Origin: Pseudomonadota bacterium
GTDB lineage: Bacteria; Pseudomonadota; Alphaproteobacteria; Rhizobiales; Rhizobiaceae
NCBI GenBank assembly: GCA_023435335.1
Contig: JAEYRU010000265.1
Coordinates: 1 to 7,485, forward strand
Reading direction: 5' to 3'
Length of the DNA: 7,485 nucleotides
Position 1 is the first letter of the stretch. Each line of letters begins with the position of its first letter. The translations under genes were made by a program, and so were the position numbers. Below the pieces are notes generated by a model. That model was not told the DNA's origin. It worked only from the letters and a program-made list of their open reading frames with translations, and ran no database searches. Below, one piece after another: positions 1 to 6,127 of this stretch.

Positions 1-335
1 ACCACGGCGCCGGCCAGCCGGGCCGATTTCAGCACCTCGATCTGGCTGAGAACGGCCGCGTCGGTTTCCATGTTGACGGTGAGCGGCGAAACCTCGTCTA
101 CGATCTTGCTGAGTTCCTGGTCGATCAGGACACGTCCGGACGAGGTGTAGGTGGGCGGCGTCGTCTGCAGGTAGATAATGCCGAGGACAAGTCCAATGAG
201 GGCGGCGATGAGCACAACCTTCGCCTGACGCTTGGCCATATGGAGCAAACGCTCAAGGTCGACGAAATCGTCGTCAGCCCTTTCTGCCCGCCGGGGATCG
301 GGGTGGTTCTCAAATGGAAAGTGCTGATAGCTCAT
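1..335 (-). CDS. exoP: ExoP-like polysaccharide co-polymerase (Wzz/BY-kinase family), N-terminal fragment
   Basis: Reading leftward from an ATG at 335-333, the frame stays open to the window edge for 111 codons and continues outside. The start has a clear Shine-Dalgarno GGAG five bases upstream (341-344). The protein opens MSYQHFPFENHPD, then an acidic stretch DDDFVDLERLL (residues 21-31), then one hydrophobic segment at about 39-57 (KVVLIAALIGLVLGIIYLQ) and a periplasmic start with PTYTSSGRVLIDQ. A short cytoplasmic N-terminus, a first membrane helix and a PxYT/S..vlid motif are typical of Wzz-type chain-length regulators. In rhizobia the family member is ExoP, an inner-membrane protein with a C-terminal tyrosine-kinase domain that governs succinoglycan polymerisation and export; that domain is outside the window and not verified. 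It lies 67 bases after the exoM stop on the same strand, consistent with co-transcription. The fragment alone cannot separate ExoP from other Wzz-family proteins; the neighbours favour ExoP. Confidence 0.85.
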   Translation of the reverse strand, partial: MSYQHFPFENHPDPRRAERADDDFVDLERLLHMAKRQAKVVLIAALIGLVLGIIYLQTTPPTYTSSGRVLIDQELSKIVDEVSPLTVNMETDAAVLSQIEVLKSARLAGAV

Positions 336-402
336 CGGGACTCCAACTGATTGTCCGCCGTTTCCCTCCCTTGTCGCTGCAGTCTCCCACTCCGCTGAAA
401 GG

Positions 403-1413
403 TCAGCCCGAACCTCGCTTTGTCGCTGGCGCCACTCGCCCGGGACGGTTCAGCAGAGAAAAGGCCGCAGCATCTTCGGCGCCTTCCCCGGCAGGCGCCG
501 GATCGCCGTAATGCTGCGCCTCCCTGACGCCGAGCAGGCCACCGACCACGCCGAGATGCATAATCCCGCGCAGCGCGCTCCTGTTCCTTTGGACAGGCGC
601 CACGGCGAGGAACAACGCCGCGGCGAACGAATAGGCCGCCTTGGAAAGGGCCAGCGCGACCTGCCCGGAAATCGGATAGGCTCCGGCCACACTGCCCATA
701 AGGCTGCCATGCGTCTGCCCCACCCGCAGGCGGCGACGTGCAAGCCATTTGAGCGTTGCACGCGCCGGCGGCACCGGCTCCTCCAGCCAGGCCTCCGGCG
801 CGAAGGCGATCCTTCCTCCGGCGCGCCAGACCGCATCGAAAAACTCAGTGTCCTCTCCGCCGCTGCGGCCGCGCGCCAGGCTGAAACGCCTGGCAGCGAT
901 GCTGTGCGCCGACCGGCGCATCAGTACGTTGCAGGTGTAGCCGGTGCGTATCTCGCCGTGGACGAAGACCGGGGACGTCGAATGAAAATCCCCTTGCCTC
1001 ATCCAAGCGGGTGCATCGGGGCCGTAAGTCGCGCGCACCGGTCCCAGCACCACGTCGGCGCGATGGCGTTCGGCCGCCTCCAGCAGACGCGCGATCCAGT
1101 CCGGCGTTGCCGTTTCGTCATCATCAAGGAACGCCAGGACATCGGCGGTACTCGCATCGAGGCAGGCGTTGCGCGCCAGCGAGATATTGCGCGCCGGGCA
1201 ATGCAGATAGCGCAGGCGGATGCCCAGTTCAGATGCCAGTTCCCTCGCAATGGCGCGAGCGCTCGGCACGTCGTCATTGTCGGCGACGATGACCTGTATG
1301 CGAAGCCCTTCGGGCAAGCGGAGAAGCGCCAGCGATCGGAGCGTGTCGGCGAGTTGGGGCCGGCGGAACGTACAGACGCAAATGTCGATCGTGGTCGCGG
1401 CGGGCGCGTTCAT
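403..1413 (-). CDS. exoM: ExoM-like beta-glycosyltransferase, GT2 family
   Basis: 336 residues from an ATG with Shine-Dalgarno GGGAGG seven bases upstream. The N-terminal GT-A domain shows IDICVCTFRRPQ (9-20), the nucleotide-binding VIVADNDD (41-48), the metal-binding FLDDDE (95-100), and GGEDTEFF (185-192) as acceptor/base region. GPVRATYGPDAPAWM, GDFHST and GEIRTGYTCN are close to what I recall of S. meliloti ExoM. Two hydrophobic stretches near 252-274 and 281-297 suggest membrane association at the C-terminus. In S. meliloti, ExoM adds the fourth sugar, a beta-1,4-linked glucose, to the undecaprenyl-pyrophosphate-linked succinoglycan intermediate at the cytoplasmic face, using UDP-glucose; the linkage made here is inferred. 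The start overlaps the exoA stop by four bases (ATGA), suggesting translational coupling. The last 30 or so residues are low-complexity Ala/Gly/Arg and look less conserved. In S. meliloti exoO and exoN follow exoM; here exoP follows directly. Confidence 0.92.
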   Translation of the reverse strand: MNAPAATTIDICVCTFRRPQLADTLRSLALLRLPEGLRIQVIVADNDDVPSARAIARELASELGIRLRYLHCPARNISLARNACLDASTADVLAFLDDDETATPDWIARLLEAAERHRADVVLGPVRATYGPDAPAWMRQGDFHSTSPVFVHGEIRTGYTCNVLMRRSAHSIAARRFSLARGRSGGEDTEFFDAVWRAGGRIAFAPEAWLEEPVPPARATLKWLARRRLRVGQTHGSLMGSVAGAYPISGQVALALSKAAYSFAAALFLAVAPVQRNRSALRGIMHLGVVGGLLGVREAQHYGDPAPAGEGAEDAAAFSLLNRPGRVAPATKRGSG

Positions 1414-2441
1414 GAAGCAGCCTCCCGTCGCGCCTGATCACGCCCGCTTCGCGCGCCATGCGCAGCCAGCTGCTCCCAGAAACCGAGCGACCATGCGAGG
1501 TGCATAATCATGGCGGACAGACCCGCCAAGATGAACTCTGGCCTGCGTTCTCCGGCAGCGATCCAGACGCCGGTTCCCAGGCAGATGGTGGACCACGTGG
1601 CCGCGGGGACGAGCGCTGGCCAATAGAAAGGAGAGAGCATGGCCAGCATCAGCGACGGCAGGACAAGCAGCGGCGCCATCTGGCGGAGCTTCGGCACGAC
1701 ACGATGCTTCAGCACGTTGCGCGCCCTGCCTCGACCGTAACCGAGATATTGCCGGTAGAGTCTCCAAAGGGATGCGCGGGGAAAATAGGTCATCGACGTC
1801 CTGCCTGTCAGCCAGATACGGAAGCCTGCCCGCCGCAGCCGGTAGTCCAGTTCTGCATCCTCGTTGTGGCTGAAGGTCTCGTCGTACCCACCCACTTCCC
1901 GAAAAGCCGATATGCGCATCAAGGCGTGGTGCCCGTGGTCGATCCAACTGCCGGCGGTCGCGTGGCGGTGCTGCGACCCGCCCGTTCCGAGCCGCGAATT
2001 CTGCGCCGCTGCCGTCGCCGCCTGAATGATGCCGGAACCAGCGGTCACCATCGAAACGACAACCGAATCCGCGCCGGTGCGAACCGCCTCTTCCAGCCGC
2101 TGGTCGCAGTAATCGTCGGGGTAGCGGCCATGGGCGTCGATGCGGATGAGGTATTCGAAACCGTGGCCGTGGAGGCCAACCGCGAGGTTCAATCCCGCCG
2201 CCTGTAGTCGCCTCGCGTTGTGGACGAGACGTATGCGTGGATCGCGCTCCGCATATCGCCCCACGATGGCCTGGGTGCCGTCCGTGCTACCTCCGTCGAC
2301 AACCGCGACCACTGCGCCCAGACGGTGAGCCATAGGGGCGAGCTGGTCGAGCAAGGCCCCGATATGGCTCGCCTCGTTCAGGCAAGGAATGACGATGAGG
2401 ACAGCGCCAGAGAGGGGAGCATTGGACAAAGCGTGGCTCAT
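1410..2441 (-). CDS. exoA: ExoA-like beta-1,3-glucosyltransferase, GT2 family, membrane-associated
   Basis: 343 residues if begun at the ATG at 2441-2439. The frame is open 24 codons further upstream, but this start creates an ATGA overlap with the exoL stop and leaves the usual short lead-in to LIVIPCLNE (15-23). GT2 features in order: VVDGGSTDGTQ (47-57), IRIDAHGRYPDDYC (99-112) with the metal-binding DAH variant, the acidic motif NEDAELDYRLRRAGF (193-207), and QYLGYGRGRAR (231-241) resembling the processive-type Q-motif region. Three hydrophobic segments follow at about 256-278, 283-297 and 303-323, so the C-terminus is probably embedded in the inner membrane. In S. meliloti, ExoA adds the first glucose (beta-1,3) to the lipid-linked galactose made by ExoY; the same role is inferred here from motifs and position between exoL and exoM. 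The stop overlaps the exoM start by four bases. No truncation or missing key residue is seen. Confidence 0.92.
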   Translation of the reverse strand: MSHALSNAPLSGAVLIVIPCLNEASHIGALLDQLAPMAHRLGAVVAVVDGGSTDGTQAIVGRYAERDPRIRLVHNARRLQAAGLNLAVGLHGHGFEYLIRIDAHGRYPDDYCDQRLEEAVRTGADSVVVSMVTAGSGIIQAATAAAQNSRLGTGGSQHRHATAGSWIDHGHHALMRISAFREVGGYDETFSHNEDAELDYRLRRAGFRIWLTGRTSMTYFPRASLWRLYRQYLGYGRGRARNVLKHRVVPKLRQMAPLLVLPSLMLAMLSPFYWPALVPAATWSTICLGTGVWIAAGERRPEFILAGLSAMIMHLAWSLGFWEQLAAHGARSGRDQARREAAS

Positions 2442-3613
2442 GCGAAAAGCTCGTCGAGGCTCGCGCCGGGCGTTGCGGCAAGTCCTCGCAGCTTGTTCAC
2501 CAGGGCGCCGCAATCCTCACGATCGCAAACCCAGGTCGCCCTGTCCTGCGCCAGCACAGCCTCCCTCAATGCGCGAAAGCGGCCGGCGTCCATGTCCCCT
2601 AGCGCACGCCCGAGCGCCTGGGTCGAAGCCTCCTCCAGGACGATTCCAATTCCCCTGTCCGCAAGAAAGCGCGCGGTCTCGGTGCCGGCCATTGCAATGG
2701 GCACCGCGCCGAACCGGCATCCTTCGTACAGGCGGTTCGGCAGCAGCCATTTCGAATTCAGCCCCTCCTCGAAGAAGTCGACCACCCAAGAGAAATGGAC
2801 CTCGCGGTAGATTGCCTCCACGTCCTCCGGATTCCTGTAAGGCCCCCTGAAGGAAAGACCGGAGGTGGATTCGACATACGCGTAGAAGTCGGGAAGCTCG
2901 GCGAGGGCCGGACGTCCCCGCAGCACGGTTTCGACCCGGCCCCCTGCCCGGCGGGAGAAGTCGCCAAGCAATCCAAGCGAGCGGCTGCACCGGAGCGCTC
3001 CAAACCACCCAATGCGCCATGGCTGGCCCACTGGAGGTCCCTCCGGAGCAGTTGAGGATGGCTCCTCACGCAGCGGCTCGAAATGCCGGTTCTCGACAAT
3101 CTCAACCGGTGCGCTCACTTGGCGGCGCCCAGCGAAGTAGTCGCGGACGAAGGCGGGAGAGCTAGTCAGCAGCAGCGCGGCGTCGCGTGCAAAATAGCGC
3201 TCGGCAGAGCGCATAGCGCCGCCGATGATGTCCGCACGCAACAGCAGCCGGTGGATGTCGAGCGATTCATACACCAGGGGGATTCCACCGCCGCCGAGCA
3301 CGGATTTGACCCTCGCGGCCAAGGCCAGCATTTCAAGATTGCGGGCAATGATGATATCCGGCCGCGAAAGGCGGCCTATGGTCGCGCGGAGATCTGCGGC
3401 GGCGGATGAAATGGCACGAAGGCGCTGAAGGAAGCGACCATCCCGCGTTCGACCAAGGTCCAACGGCACACTGCCGGCAACGCTGCCTACGGGCGTCTCG
3501 GTTCTGCGGAAACCGGCAAGGGAGACGCGAGCACCGCCCTCGCGCAACATCAGAACCCGGCGGCGCACGGCCGGATCGGAAACGTCGTGCACCAGATAGA
3601 GAACATGTAGCAT
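2438..3613 (-). CDS. exoL: ExoL-like glycosyltransferase (GT-B type)
   Basis: 391 residues from ATG 3613-3611, which puts the conserved-looking HVLYLVHDVSDPAVRRRV right at the N-terminus. An in-frame GTG four codons upstream (3625) is an alternative; it has GGCGG about six bases before it, and neither site has a strong Shine-Dalgarno, so the start is uncertain by 12 bases. Visible blocks (numbered from the ATG) are RPDIIIARNLEMLALA (84-99), YESLDIHRLLLR (115-126), LLTSSPAFVRDYF (148-160), IGWFGALRCSRSL (201-213) at the likely start of the second Rossmann domain, and LNSKWLLPNRLYEGCRFGAVPIA (285-307), the nucleotide-sugar side of a GT-B fold. There are no membrane helices, so it is probably cytosolic or peripheral. 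In S. meliloti ExoL adds the third sugar, a beta-1,4 glucose, after ExoA. It is the first gene of the tightly coupled exoL-exoA-exoM set; a promoter may lie in the 149 bases upstream, but I cannot point to one. Confidence 0.88.
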   Translation of the reverse strand: MLHVLYLVHDVSDPAVRRRVLMLREGGARVSLAGFRRTETPVGSVAGSVPLDLGRTRDGRFLQRLRAISSAAADLRATIGRLSRPDIIIARNLEMLALAARVKSVLGGGGIPLVYESLDIHRLLLRADIIGGAMRSAERYFARDAALLLTSSPAFVRDYFAGRRQVSAPVEIVENRHFEPLREEPSSTAPEGPPVGQPWRIGWFGALRCSRSLGLLGDFSRRAGGRVETVLRGRPALAELPDFYAYVESTSGLSFRGPYRNPEDVEAIYREVHFSWVVDFFEEGLNSKWLLPNRLYEGCRFGAVPIAMAGTETARFLADRGIGIVLEEASTQALGRALGDMDAGRFRALREAVLAQDRATWVCDREDCGALVNKLRGLAATPGASLDELFA

Positions 3614-3721
3614 CTGAATAACCACAGGTTCCCGCCCGCAAGAAGGCTAGTTCGGCGTGTGCTGCGGCGCAACATCTAATGCCGCATCGCATTCAACACT
3701 GCTTACCGACGGTCACAAACG

Positions 3722-3762
3722 GCTGAGGGGCGCGCGCGTGGCCCCCGTCAGACTCCCTCAGC
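3722..3762 (-). terminator. Inverted repeat directly after the unknown gene, possible terminator
   Basis: GCTGAGGG at 3722-3729 and CCCTCAGC at 3755-3762 are perfect 8-base inverted arms. The right arm touches the stop codon of the 118-residue gene (stop 3763-3765). The 25-base interior can form a competing inner hairpin, GGGGC 3727-3731 with GCCCC 3741-3745. On the minus strand the stem is followed by only a short T run (CCGTTTGTG), so this is not a textbook intrinsic terminator. It could attenuate read-through from exoU into exoL or protect the upstream mRNA 3' end. Confidence 0.35.
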
Positions 3763-4119
3763 TCACACTTCCTCCGCGTTGTCACCGTCGCGGTACCTCT
3801 GCAACAGCAGTCGAAGTTCACTCATCAAGCCGGCGTGGCGAGAAAGGGCCGCCAGCCGCTGCTCACAGCGCAGGATCGACGAGGTCAAGCGCTCGGCGCG
3901 CGCGGCTGAACGCCCGCTCACCTCATCATTCGCGAGCGCCTCGAGGAGGAATCCGGCGTCGGCCGTCTCGCTGCCATAGCGCGCCTCAAGGCCGGCCCTT
4001 TCCGCATCGATCTCGGCGGTCACCTCTGCGACAAGCGAAGCGAGCCGCTTGAAGCGCGCTTTGTCCGTCTCGTCGTCACGTTCCAGCCTGCGGGTCTTGA
4101 AGGGAAGAACTGAAGCCAT
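3763..4119 (-). CDS. Small alpha-helical protein of unknown function within the exo cluster
   Basis: 118 residues, starting MASVLPFKTRR, with ribosome-binding sequence AAGG seven bases before the ATG. I do not recognise a family. There is no signal peptide, no membrane segment, one Cys (in SSILRCEQRL), no metal-binding cluster and no catalytic motif. Composition is rich in Ala, Glu, Arg and Leu, and most of residues 15-110 read as amphipathic helix (RFKRLASLVAEVTAEIDAER, then ARAERLTSSILRCEQRLAAL, then LMSELRLLLQRYRDG), compatible with a short coiled coil or helical bundle. The gene starts only 29 bases after the exoU stop on the same strand, so the two are probably co-transcribed, and it ends at an inverted repeat. 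It occupies the place where S. meliloti carries exoV, exoW, exoT, exoI, exoH and exoK. A cytosolic accessory or regulatory role in EPS synthesis is possible but purely positional; an unrelated hitch-hiker gene is equally possible. Confidence 0.72.
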   Translation of the reverse strand: MASVLPFKTRRLERDDETDKARFKRLASLVAEVTAEIDAERAGLEARYGSETADAGFLLEALANDEVSGRSAARAERLTSSILRCEQRLAALSRHAGLMSELRLLLQRYRDGDNAEEV

Positions 4120-4148
4120 CTTCGAGCCTTTTCGGTATCGCTGGAACG

Positions 4149-5159
4149 TTACCGTCCGCCGCGTCGCGGGGGCATCAGGAAGCGGACGGGCGGCTGGTCC
4201 GCTTTCGCGAACGCGGGAACAACCCGCCGGTGCAGTGCGCCTGCCTTATCGGCCGCGACCCCTCGCGCAATGGGTAGCGGATTGGCGGGGTTCGAAAAGG
4301 CATAGGCTATCGCCGAGGCCACTCCCGCTTCGGCCTTGCGGTCGAGGAATCGCCGTAGCCGGTATTTGTCGCGCACATGCCTTTCATGCCTTTTGAGCGT
4401 TGCCGCCGCCTCGTCTGGCAAGCCCTTCATACGCAGCAAGGCGCGATCAGCATCGGCCAGCCGCAGCAAATCCTCGGTGCGGTGATTCCCGCTAAGGGAG
4501 TCCGGCCGCACGCTCGCCAGATAGCCGCAGGCGGGCGTAATTTTGAAACGGGCACCCAGGATCAAGGCGCGCGCATACAGTTCGTAATCCTCGCCGAGCC
4601 GCATATCCTCATTATAGCGCAGGCGGCGGGAGGCCATGAATCCGCGGCTGACAACAGGTTTGAGGAAACCCAGTTCTCCACGGTGCAGGCCGCGCCTGGA
4701 GATGTTTCCGCTGATGAATTCATTGAGGCCGAGCCGCCGGAGCGGCGCGGTTGCGGCCAAAGCGTGCCGGTCCGGGATTCGAGCGTCTGACCCTTCCTCG
4801 ACGAACACTATGTTATCCGCGGCAAGCTCCCAGCCATCAGCAGCAAACAGGTTCTTGAACCGGCCCTCGATATAGGAATCGTCTGCGTCGAGGACGGCTA
4901 TGAAAGGCGCCGTCGTATGATCTATCGCGAGATTGCGAGCGGCCGACGGGCCGCGATTGACCTCGAGGCGGATAATCGACAATCGTCCCAAGCCGTCGTC
5001 GGCCGACGCCGCCGCTGCGCCGGTATCGTCGGAAGATGCATCGTCGACGACGACGACCTCCGAGACCTCCGGCTCCCGCAATGCAGAACGAACGGCCCGC
5101 GCAATCGTGTCGGCTGCGTTCCTCGCAGCGATTACAACGGAGACAAGAGGTTCAGGCAT
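4149..5159 (-). CDS. exoU: ExoU-like glycosyltransferase, GT2 family
   Basis: 336 residues from ATG 5159-5157, chosen because GAAGGGAG lies four bases upstream and because this starts just before SVVIAARNAADT; the open frame extends 26 codons further to 5237 without a good ribosome site. GT-A features in order: SVVIAARNAADTIARAV (7-23), VVVVDDASSDDT (35-46), NRGPSAARN (68-76), the metal-binding VLDADDSYIEGRF (89-101), ADNIVFVEEG (114-123), GNISRRGLHRGELGFLKP (151-168) and RLGEDYELYARAL (187-199), carrying the probable catalytic acidic residues, then ACGYLASVRPDSLSG (210-224). There are no convincing membrane helices. The GNISRRG..RGE.GFLKP and GEDYxLYxRAL blocks, and the position next to exoX, fit ExoU better than ExoO or ExoW, its paralogues, but I cannot exclude an ExoO-type role. 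In S. meliloti ExoU adds the sixth sugar, a beta-1,6 glucose of the side chain. With exoO and exoW absent here, its acceptor may differ. Confidence 0.78.
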   Translation of the reverse strand: MPEPLVSVVIAARNAADTIARAVRSALREPEVSEVVVVDDASSDDTGAAAASADDGLGRLSIIRLEVNRGPSAARNLAIDHTTAPFIAVLDADDSYIEGRFKNLFAADGWELAADNIVFVEEGSDARIPDRHALAATAPLRRLGLNEFISGNISRRGLHRGELGFLKPVVSRGFMASRRLRYNEDMRLGEDYELYARALILGARFKITPACGYLASVRPDSLSGNHRTEDLLRLADADRALLRMKGLPDEAAATLKRHERHVRDKYRLRRFLDRKAEAGVASAIAYAFSNPANPLPIARGVAADKAGALHRRVVPAFAKADQPPVRFLMPPRRGGR

Positions 5160-5267
5160 TCGGCTCCCTTCACCGATTCGCTGCCAAATGCTCGGCAGTT
5201 CCGGTAGTGTGCCCCGCCCGCGCTCCTTCATAACCATCTTACATGGATCCAGAAGGAGAGCATGCGG

Positions 5268-5287
5268 GAACGGGCCGATGGCCGTTC
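5268..5287. repeat. Imperfect hairpin between exoX and exoU
   Basis: GAACGG at 5268-5273 pairs with CCGTTC at 5282-5287, and CC/GG extend the stem inward past a single bulged G to a three-base GAT loop. It lies 61-80 bases beyond the exoX stop on the exoX coding strand. No T run follows, so it may be a weak or factor-assisted terminator, an mRNA-end stabiliser, or an operator upstream of exoU. Confidence 0.35.
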
Positions 5288-5292
5288 ACATA

Positions 5293-5310
5293 TTGAGACG
5301 TGTTGAGACG
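5293..5310. repeat. Direct repeat TTGAGACG x2 with 10-base period upstream of exoU
   Basis: Two identical 8-mers TTGAGACG occur at 5293-5300 and 5303-5310, exactly one helical turn apart. They sit in the 188-base noncoding gap between exoX and exoU, about 134 bases upstream of the exoU start. Tandem sites with a 10-11 base period are the usual arrangement for dimeric OmpR/PhoB-type response regulators, but no regulator can be assigned from the sequence. Confidence 0.3.
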
Positions 5311-5347
5311 CGTCCAGGAGGCGCCTTGCCGCCCTCCGAACGATGCA

Positions 5348-5602
5348 CTAGCGCGAGAGATTACTTTCGCGAATCTTCGCGGGCTCGGTGTCCGCCGGCT
5401 TGGTCGAATGGGTTCGGCGCACCGGCTTGCGTTTCCTGGCGACGATGCCAAGCACCACCAGGAAGTATCCGACCTGGAGAAGTACCGCGCATATCACCGC
5501 GCGGAGCAGAACCGTTGTCCACGGGGCAGAATCCAACACGGACCACACCGCGACCACGGTTATGACAAACAGCATGCCGATGGCGAATTTTGGCGCCGAC
5601 AT
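5348..5602 (-). CDS. exoX: ExoX-like small membrane repressor of exopolysaccharide synthesis
   Basis: 84 residues from ATG 5602-5600; a TTG two codons earlier is an alternative. A GAG six bases upstream is the only Shine-Dalgarno-like sequence, so translation may be weak. The protein has a short lead MSAPKFAIG, a first hydrophobic helix at about 9-22, a second at about 31-54 (VLLRAVICAVLLQVGYFLVV), a positive cluster ARKRKPVRR (55-63) and a polar tail. Size, the two-helix layout, the LLQVGYF motif in the second helix and the place divergent from exoY match the ExoX/PsiA/SyrA-type exopolysaccharide production repressors. In S. meliloti ExoX (about 98 residues) is an inner-membrane protein that lowers EPS-I production, thought to act on ExoY after translation, with output set by the exoX:exoY ratio. 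Positive residues after helix 2 suggest that the tail is cytoplasmic, where ExoY works; this is inference. Confidence 0.82.
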   Translation of the reverse strand: MSAPKFAIGMLFVITVVAVWSVLDSAPWTTVLLRAVICAVLLQVGYFLVVLGIVARKRKPVRRTHSTKPADTEPAKIRESNLSR

Positions 5603-6127
5603 CGTCAACTCGCTGAATCAGACAAACACTTGGCGTGACGTTTCACCGGAAGCCTCCCCTTTGCCGATCCGACTCTCGGATGGCGGCCTGGCCATTGCCC
5701 AAGCTGTTGTCGGAAACAGTATAGTTTTGGGGTCCTCACATCAAGGCGCGCCCGGCACAGCCGACACCGCGCGTGGTGCGCTGCAACATCCAGCCCTTAA
5801 ACTTGGCGCGTCACCGTCGAGGCCGCAGGTGATTAGAAATTCATACTTCGTATATTTAACAACCATATAAAATAACCAGATAGACGATACATCAACTATT
5901 ATTTTCTGTGTTCGCATTTTTTCTTACGCGACAATCATATTTTGTGTTTTCCTACTTATAAATTTTTACAACCTCGCAATCCGATCGCGCCGGGGTATCA
6001 CCCAATATTCAAAAAGGAAACATACATTTGAAGGCTATCGGGCTTTTCGTATTGCGACGCAGCATCACTTTGTTATCGTGTCAGCACCTGACGCCTCATC
6101 CCAATCGCCTATCGGAAAGGGTTCGCC
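5603..6127. promoter_or_regulatory. Divergent exoX/exoY intergenic regulatory region
   Basis: 525 bases without a credible gene separate the divergent exoX and exoY. The left part (5603-5830) has ordinary cluster composition. The middle (5831-5970) is only about 26% GC by direct count and is full of T tracts (5902-5905, 5917-5922, 5940-5943, 5947-5950, 5963-5967) and TpA steps. TGTGTT occurs at 5907-5912 and 5943-5948. Such islands are typical binding ground for MucR/Ros zinc-finger proteins, H-NS-like regulators that control exo genes in rhizobia; binding here is inferred. I could not find a convincing sigma-70 promoter for exoY by eye, although its start has a good ribosome site (GGAAAGG at 6114-6120, seven bases before the ATG). 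Confidence 0.65.
5718..5744 (-). promoter_or_regulatory. Candidate promoter for exoX
   Basis: On the minus strand TTGATG (5744-5739, preceded by C) is followed after 15 bases by TATACT (5723-5718, also preceded by C). The hexamers resemble the alphaproteobacterial CTTGAC / CTATAT consensus, but the spacing is two bases short of 17. Transcription would start near 5711 and leave a leader of about 110 bases before exoX. Confidence 0.3.

Noticed and set aside
336..402. Possible terminator between exoM and exoP
   Set aside because: No stem or T run is seen; the 67-base gap looks like plain intercistronic spacer carrying the exoP ribosome site.
511..1437. 308-codon open frame on the plus strand opposite exoM
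   Set aside because: Arg/Ala/His-rich translation with no family motif, produced by the GC-rich codon bias of the clear exoM gene on the other strand.
1458..2207. 249-codon open frame on the plus strand opposite exoA
   Set aside because: Shadow of exoA; no motifs and no upstream ribosome site tied to it.
3663..3686. TGCGGC / GCCGCA inverted repeat upstream of exoL
   Set aside because: Only six-base arms with a 12-base interior in GC-rich DNA; too weak to call an operator.
5160..5237. Upstream extension of the exoU frame to 5237
   Set aside because: The extension lacks a ribosome site, and the strong GAAGGGAG lies just before the internal ATG at 5159.
5845..5854. ACTTCGTATA, identical to ten bases of a loxP arm
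   Set aside because: No matching inverted second arm at the right spacing and only ten bases agree; in an AT-rich tract this is readily chance.
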